In this document: in pieces, positions 59,398-64,000 of the stretch | Layout of the letters: every line of letters starts with the position of its first letter | Position numbering within the stretch: position 1 is the first letter of the stretch | Assembly: GCA_964007875.1 (NCBI GenBank) | Contig: CAXGAH010000009.1 | Location: 1 to 64,000 of the forward strand | Length of the DNA stretch: 64,000 bases | Reading direction: 5' to 3' | Source: UBA1275 sp002323515 | Lineage (GTDB): Bacteria; Bacteroidota; Rhodothermia; Balneolales; Balneolaceae | Made by a program: the position numbers and the translations under genes | Notes under the pieces: generated by a model | What the model saw: only the letters and a program-made list of their open reading frames with translations | Databases searched by the model: none | Told to the model about the DNA's origin: nothing

Positions 59398-59844
59398 ATG
59401 AAAGTTATTTTAACTCAAGATGTAGAAAAACTAGGTCAATCAGGCAAGTTAGTCACTGTAAAAGACGGCTATGGACGCAATTTCCTCATTCCTAGTGGTA
59501 AGGCTGTACTAGCAACTAAAGGATCTATTGCTGAAGTTGAGCTAATGCAGAAAAGAGCAGCAAAAAAAGCTGAAATCGATGTTCAAGAGGCCAAAGAATT
59601 GGCTCAAAAGCTTGAGTCCAGTAATCTAACCATCGCAGTTATCACAGGTGAAGACGATAAAATTCACGGAACGGTAACTAATGTGCAAATAGCAGATTCA
59701 TTGATGGAAAAAGGAATTGAAATCGACCGCCGATCTATTACAATAGATATGGATGTTAAGACTCTAGGCGAATATACGGCGACCATACACCTACTCGGTG
59801 AACTGAAGCCACAACTCAAATTCTGGGTAGTAAAAGCCGACTAA
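59398..59844 (+). CDS. rplI: 50S ribosomal protein L9
   Basis: A 148-residue bL9. The N-terminal domain Met-Lys-Val-Ile-Leu-Thr-Gln-Asp-Val-Glu-Lys-Leu-Gly with Val-Lys-Asp-Gly-Tyr-Gly-Arg-Asn-Phe-Leu-Ile-Pro is the family signature. A long connecting helix (about 40-75) leads to the C-terminal RNA-binding domain with Gly-Thr-Val-Thr-Asn. Last gene of the rpsF operon. Confidence 0.97.
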   Translation: MKVILTQDVEKLGQSGKLVTVKDGYGRNFLIPSGKAVLATKGSIAEVELMQKRAAKKAEIDVQEAKELAQKLESSNLTIAVITGEDDKIHGTVTNVQIADSLMEKGIEIDRRSITIDMDVKTLGEYTATIHLLGELKPQLKFWVVKAD

Positions 59845-59852
59845 TTGGAACG

Positions 59853-59887
59853 CACATTACACCTTTATATTAATGTGGTTTTTTTTT
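59853..59887 (+). terminator. Intrinsic terminator of rpsF-rpsR-rplI
   Basis: A 7-bp stem CACATTA/TAATGTG (59853-59859 with 59871-59877), 11-base loop and a nine-T tail. It starts eight bases after the rplI stop. Confidence 0.75.
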
Positions 59888-60014
59888 AAAGAGGTAGCGT
59901 TTTTGTGCTCTTCACGTCATTATATCGTACCTTAAAGATGTATTTGCTGGTTCAAGCGAAAATGCTACGAAACTTCATTTTCAACCATGCACTATCAAGG
60001 AAAAGACTACTAAA

Positions 60015-61922
60015 ATGGTAAAACAGTTTGGCTTATGGACTCTGCTCATAGGGATGGTACTCTCTAGTAGTTTATTTGCCCAAATACCAGACCCTGTACA
60101 ATTTAGTGTAGTCAGCATACCTGACACGATTCTGGCAGGTGAGAGTTTTGAGGTTGAGTTAAATGCAAGCATAGAGGGAGACTGGCATTTGTATTCGGTC
60201 TTAAATGATCCGGAGGCTGGACCTTTTCCCACTCGTTTTAGTGCTAAATCGCCAAATTTTTTCTTAACAGAGAAGGTCAGAGAGTCTGAAGCGGATATTG
60301 AATTTGATTCCAATTTTGAAACAGATTTAGGCTGGCATAGTTCTTTTGCTCAATTTACCCTGCCGGTTAGCTTATATACATCTAAACTAGGTACTCAAAT
60401 TCTGGCCATTGAAGCTTTCTATCAGGTATGTGATGACAGAGTATGCCTTCCTCCGACCTCGAAGTCAATAATCACCACGGTTTTTGTGGCGGGTGTGGCA
60501 GATAATCCACTACCCGAGGCTAGACGCTCACCAGATACTCAAATAAGTCAAGCTAATGCTGGCTCCAATTCGGCTAATGATGAGGGTATATTCTCCTTTC
60601 TTTGGATTGCCATTTTGGCTGGATTTGCTGCTTTATTGACTCCATGTGTGTTTCCTATGATTCCTTTGACCGTTTCATATTTTGCCAAACAGGATGAGTC
60701 TAAACGTGGAGTAAGTAGTGCTGTAATTTTTGGCTTAGCAATTGTAGCTACTTTTACTCTCATAGGTATGTTATTGGCTGCCTTGGTCGGTGTTTCTGGG
60801 GCACAAAATTTTGCATCAAACCCTTTTGTGAATTTTTTTATAGCTGCAGTACTTATTGGCTTTGCCTTAAGCTTACTGGGTATGTATGAGTTACAGTTAC
60901 CGTATCAACTCACCAATTTTTTAAATAAGAAGAGCAATGAAAATTCTGGTATTGCTGGTATTTTATTCATGGCAATGACCATAAGTGCCGTATCATTTTC
61001 ATGTACGGCGCCATTTGTGGGGGCAGTATTTGCAGCTACCACCGGTGGTGATTGGTTCTTCCCTATCATCGGGATGATTGGTTTTTCGGCAGCTTTCGCT
61101 AGTCCATTCGTTCTCTTTGCACTATTTCCCAATTTGCTGAATGCACTGCCTAAAAGTGGATCATGGATGAATATGGTAAAAGTACTTTTGGGCTTTATTG
61201 AATTGGCCGCTGCGGTAAAATTTCTATCAAATGTCGATTTGGTAATGGGTTGGGCTTGGATAAGTCGACCTTTTGCTATTGCTTTATGGATGGCTATTTT
61301 TCTGATTGCAACCTTCTATATATTAGGGTTCTTTGCTTTAAAAAATGAAGAAAAACCCAGCGCTATTGGAGCAGGAAGAGTTGTGTTAAGTCTTCCTTTT
61401 CTACTATTCAGTTTGTATTTAATTCCAGGCTTATTGGGTTCCTCCTTAGGTATATGGGATGCTTGGTTGCCACCCAAACAGGCAACCGATGTAAGTGTAG
61501 TAAGTACCCTTGCCTTAATGAGCGCAACATCCTCGGGGACCTCTGCTGATAAGGGATGGTTGAACAGCTATGAACAAGCTATTGAAGAAGCGAAAGCTGA
61601 AAATAGGGCTGTTTTTATTGATTTCACAGGTTATACCTGTACCAACTGCCGTGCGATGGAGAGTAATGTTTTTCCCTTGGCGAGTGTACAAGAACGTTTT
61701 GGACAAATGAAGCTTCTTAAATTGTACACCGATGGGGGGACAAATGCCCAAGGTAACCAGCAACTTCAGTTCAAGCTAACGGGTAATGTAGCCTTGCCTA
61801 CCTACGTAATTCTCGATCCATCGAATGAGCAAGTGCTTGCCCAAGAGTTAGGATATGTGAGTGAACAGAAGTTTGTTGGGTTCCTAGATCAAGGATTGCA
61901 ACGTTTTAATGGGGTTGATTAG
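60015..61922 (+). CDS. dsbD: DsbD-type thiol:disulfide interchange / cytochrome c biogenesis protein
   Basis: A 635-residue three-domain protein that carries electrons from cytosolic thioredoxin to the periplasm. A signal peptide (ending Leu-Phe-Ala-Gln) precedes an N-terminal DsbD-alpha-like domain with Cys139 and Cys144 (Val-Cys-Asp-Asp-Arg-Val-Cys). Eight membrane helices follow, with the redox cysteines in Leu-Thr-Pro-Cys-Val-Phe-Pro (Cys211) and Phe-Ser-Cys-Thr-Ala-Pro (near 330). The C-terminal thioredoxin-like domain has Cys542-Thr-Asn-Cys545. All three Cys pairs are present, so the full relay should work. Upstream gap 59888-60014 holds nothing clear. Confidence 0.93.
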   Translation: MVKQFGLWTLLIGMVLSSSLFAQIPDPVQFSVVSIPDTILAGESFEVELNASIEGDWHLYSVLNDPEAGPFPTRFSAKSPNFFLTEKVRESEADIEFDSNFETDLGWHSSFAQFTLPVSLYTSKLGTQILAIEAFYQVCDDRVCLPPTSKSIITTVFVAGVADNPLPEARRSPDTQISQANAGSNSANDEGIFSFLWIAILAGFAALLTPCVFPMIPLTVSYFAKQDESKRGVSSAVIFGLAIVATFTLIGMLLAALVGVSGAQNFASNPFVNFFIAAVLIGFALSLLGMYELQLPYQLTNFLNKKSNENSGIAGILFMAMTISAVSFSCTAPFVGAVFAATTGGDWFFPIIGMIGFSAAFASPFVLFALFPNLLNALPKSGSWMNMVKVLLGFIELAAAVKFLSNVDLVMGWAWISRPFAIALWMAIFLIATFYILGFFALKNEEKPSAIGAGRVVLSLPFLLFSLYLIPGLLGSSLGIWDAWLPPKQATDVSVVSTLALMSATSSGTSADKGWLNSYEQAIEEAKAENRAVFIDFTGYTCTNCRAMESNVFPLASVQERFGQMKLLKLYTDGGTNAQGNQQLQFKLTGNVALPTYVILDPSNEQVLAQELGYVSEQKFVGFLDQGLQRFNGVD

Positions 61923-61962
61923 GGATTAAATCGCTACTAATTATATTTACCTGACAGGTTCT

Positions 61963-61970
61963 TACATTTG
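61963..61970 (+). promoter_or_regulatory. -7 box before the SprA-like gene
   Basis: TACATTTG matches TAnnTTTG and ends nine bases before the ATG at 61979, predicting a nearly leaderless mRNA. No TTG element at the usual distance. Confidence 0.35.
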
Positions 61971-61978
61971 TAGTGTTT

Positions 61979-64000
61979 ATGTCTACCATCCCAACGTTAT
62001 CAAAATTTACCTGCGCTCGCTTGCCCTTGCGTAACGCGACCTTGGTGGTTTTTTTTTGGGGTGTACTTTTACTAGCTATGGTATCGGGTTCTACTCGTGC
62101 CTCTAGTATCGGATTTATGGGTGAAATTGTTTATGCATATAACTCACAAAAAAATGAATCTGTCAACCAGTTCGCATTCAATTCAGATACTCTTCTGGTA
62201 GTAAATTTTAATGTGGATGATCGCCTAAATATTCAATTAGGTGTTATCCACAGCCGGTTATCGGTGTTTTATCGTTTAGCTAGTGATATTTCTATAAAGC
62301 CGGATTCCGATAAGGATATTGAAAATGGATGGTCCATACTGCCTAATTCATACTGGAAATGGAATCCTAGTAGTGGTGATTGGTTGATGACTACCTCTGC
62401 AAAGGCAACCGTTGCGTTTCCAATCGATTTGGCCTTTATTTACCAACGAAGTACGGTAGAACCAGTCCTAAATCATCAAAACATTAGGGATAAGATTCAG
62501 CAGCAGCTTGATCTAAGTACAGCTCAGGAAACTGAACCTTTCCAATTAGAACAATCGGGACGGATAACAAGAGGAATTGTAACAGGTTCTAATCAGCAGA
62601 TTAGTCTTGAAAGTGGACTAGATATTCAGTTAACAGGGACCATAGGTAATGAAACACAACTCTCGGCTATTTTAACCGACAGAAATATCCCATTTCAACC
62701 TGACGGAACTACTCAAAGCATTAGGGAATTTGACCAATTAATCATACAAATCACCCATCCTAATCATGCTCTCAAAATGGGTGATGTGGATGTAAGCATG
62801 AGTGGGGCACCCACGCACCGCTTAAATCGTAGAATACAAGGTGTCTACGCTGAACAATCACTCTTCTCAAAAAAAGGTGCGGAAAGTAGGATTGCATCAT
62901 TGGCATCCCAAACAAGAGGAGTGTACACCAATGAGCAAATCAGCCCAGTAGAAGGGGTGCAGGGTCCGTACAGATTACAAGGTGCCTCAAGCAGTCCATT
63001 CACTATTATATTGGCTGGAACCGAAAAAGTATACCTAGATGGAGAGCTCTTGAAAAGGGGTATTGATCAGGATTATATCATTGATTACTCGTTGGGTGTA
63101 ATAAATTTTAGTTCACAACAGTTAATTCGTAATGAGAGTAGAATTTTTGTCGAATATGAATATGTTGAGAATGGTTTCAATCGTAGTCTCTTGGCCTCTG
63201 AGGTAGCATATATCTCCCCGGATAAGCGTTTTACCTTTAATTCCATGGTGAGTAGAGAAGCTGATAATAATGGTATTCTAGCTCAGGATTTATTGACGGA
63301 ATCAGAAATTCAGCAATTGAAAACCGTGGGTGATCAGACGACAATTGGCATAGATTCAGGCCGCCCATGGTCAGGGAATCTAGATCGATCTAGGGCGTAC
63401 ATACGAGTGGATACACTTTGGAATGATCAGATGTATACAATTTATAAGAAGGCAAACGACTCTGAAATACCCCAAAGCGAATTAGTTCAGGTGCAATTTA
63501 CCCGAATAGGGGCTAATGAAGGCGAATATAAGCGTCTAGAAACAGGATTGAATGTGCCAATCTATGAGTGGGTAGGTGAAAATAGCGGTGATTTTACCTC
63601 AGAATTCGAACTGCCGACACCCATGGCTCATCAAGTTGTTTCTTTTGAGGGAAGTTATGCTCTTCAAGAAAATGTTCGATTGTCCGGAAATTGGTCGTTA
63701 AGCTCGTTTGATGTAAACCGATATTCAGCCAAAGACAATGAAGATAATATAGGCTTGGCATATCAGGCCGAAGTGGAATGGGGTAGCAACATTTTAGGTG
63801 CAGATCAATCACGAGTTCGTGGTTATATGCGGAAAGTGGATGCTCGATACCAAGGTACTGAACGAATCAGGGAGGTTGAATATCAGCGGCTGTTTGATGT
63901 AGATGCATCAATAATTGAGGAGCAAGTTTTTGGAGGGGAATGGGAGTGGCAACAAAGTGAAAAAGAGATCCAGCTTGGTCTTATCCATTTTAGAGCGGGT
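61979..64000 (+). CDS. Large SprA-like outer-membrane/cell-surface protein (3' partial)
   Basis: The frame is open from ATG 61979 to the window edge (674 codons, no stop), so only the N-terminal part is visible. A signal peptide with basic n-region and hydrophobic core ends near Ser-Thr-Arg-Ala. The mature part is beta-rich, with Trp-Lys-Trp-Asn-Pro-Ser and Asp-Ile-Gln-Leu-Thr-Gly-Thr-Ile-Gly-Asn-Glu-Thr, then Leu-Thr-Asp-Arg-Asn-Ile-Pro-Phe-Gln-Pro-Asp-Gly-Thr-Thr, a segment shared with SprA-like proteins of gliding/type IX secretion translocons. A later segment resembles SprA repeats on membrane-strand patterning (Val-Phe-Val-Glu-Tyr-Glu-Tyr). It may be SprA itself or a smaller relative; the missing C-terminus would decide. 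Confidence 0.78.
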   Translation, partial: MSTIPTLSKFTCARLPLRNATLVVFFWGVLLLAMVSGSTRASSIGFMGEIVYAYNSQKNESVNQFAFNSDTLLVVNFNVDDRLNIQLGVIHSRLSVFYRLASDISIKPDSDKDIENGWSILPNSYWKWNPSSGDWLMTTSAKATVAFPIDLAFIYQRSTVEPVLNHQNIRDKIQQQLDLSTAQETEPFQLEQSGRITRGIVTGSNQQISLESGLDIQLTGTIGNETQLSAILTDRNIPFQPDGTTQSIREFDQLIIQITHPNHALKMGDVDVSMSGAPTHRLNRRIQGVYAEQSLFSKKGAESRIASLASQTRGVYTNEQISPVEGVQGPYRLQGASSSPFTIILAGTEKVYLDGELLKRGIDQDYIIDYSLGVINFSSQQLIRNESRIFVEYEYVENGFNRSLLASEVAYISPDKRFTFNSMVSREADNNGILAQDLLTESEIQQLKTVGDQTTIGIDSGRPWSGNLDRSRAYIRVDTLWNDQMYTIYKKANDSEIPQSELVQVQFTRIGANEGEYKRLETGLNVPIYEWVGENSGDFTSEFELPTPMAHQVVSFEGSYALQENVRLSGNWSLSSFDVNRYSAKDNEDNIGLAYQAEVEWGSNILGADQSRVRGYMRKVDARYQGTERIREVEYQRLFDVDASIIEEQVFGGEWEWQQSEKEIQLGLIHFRAG

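Overview
The window looks like chromosomal DNA from a Bacteroidota/Rhodothermota-type bacterium, most plausibly a marine Balneolales relative. The signs are a SusC/SusD outer-membrane pair, a Bacteroidota-style LptE, a large SprA-like surface protein running off the right edge, an E1 alpha/beta fusion, few Shine-Dalgarno sequences, and repeated -7 boxes of the form TAnnTTTG, often with TTG about 20-23 bases upstream. These boxes precede rpmE, serS, the serine palmitoyltransferase-like gene, rpsT, nhaD and the tRNA operons. The species assignment is an inference from gene content; no rRNA gene is present.

Layout. 1-5.5 kb: SusC (5' end missing), SusD and a divergent gamma-glutamyltransferase-like lipoprotein. 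5.6-8.6 kb: a small membrane protein, initiator tRNA-Met, lysine 6-aminotransferase and an SDR. 8.8-17.3 kb: an orphan AAA+ ATPase, ribosomal protein L31, an MBL-fold hydrolase, a minus-strand group (Lrp-type regulator, sigma-54 activator, LptE, TPR protein), serS and dus. 17.4-25 kb: fructose-bisphosphate aldolase, a flippase-like membrane protein, radA, rpsU, and an operon of a secreted propeller/Ig protein, mutY and a TIGR02757 protein. 25.1-31.3 kb: a CerR-like dehydrogenase, two GT4 glycosyltransferases, a serine palmitoyltransferase-like enzyme and a GNAT acyltransferase. Together these could make (glyco)sphingolipids, and this is the most interesting pathway in the window. 31.3-38.6 kb: fumarase, fused 2-oxoacid dehydrogenase E1, the heme O/heme A synthase genes and a small MerR regulator.

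38.7-45.6 kb: a GT2 glycosyltransferase, a LacI regulator, a decapitated sugar-porter gene that runs straight into a six-gene tRNA array (Pro, Arg, Cys, Glu, His, Glu, all minus strand), a GT4/epimerase pair and an unknown secreted protein. 45.6-55.3 kb: clpC, gpmI-rpsT, cmk-rpsA, moxR and uppP. 55.3-64 kb: a BamA/TamA-like outer-membrane barrel with a strong terminator structure inside its 5' coding end, NhaD, a pterin dehydratase, the rpsF-rpsR-rplI operon, a DsbD-like reductase and the first 674 codons of a SprA-like surface protein.

Most of the window is ordinary housekeeping sequence. The points worth a second look are the putative sphingolipid cassette, the GGT-like lipoprotein that keeps its nucleophile but lacks the usual glutamyl-binding residues, the sugar-porter remnant abutting the tRNA array, and several intrinsic terminators embedded in or abutting coding sequence. 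I found no CRISPR array, insertion sequence, prophage or recognisable defence system.
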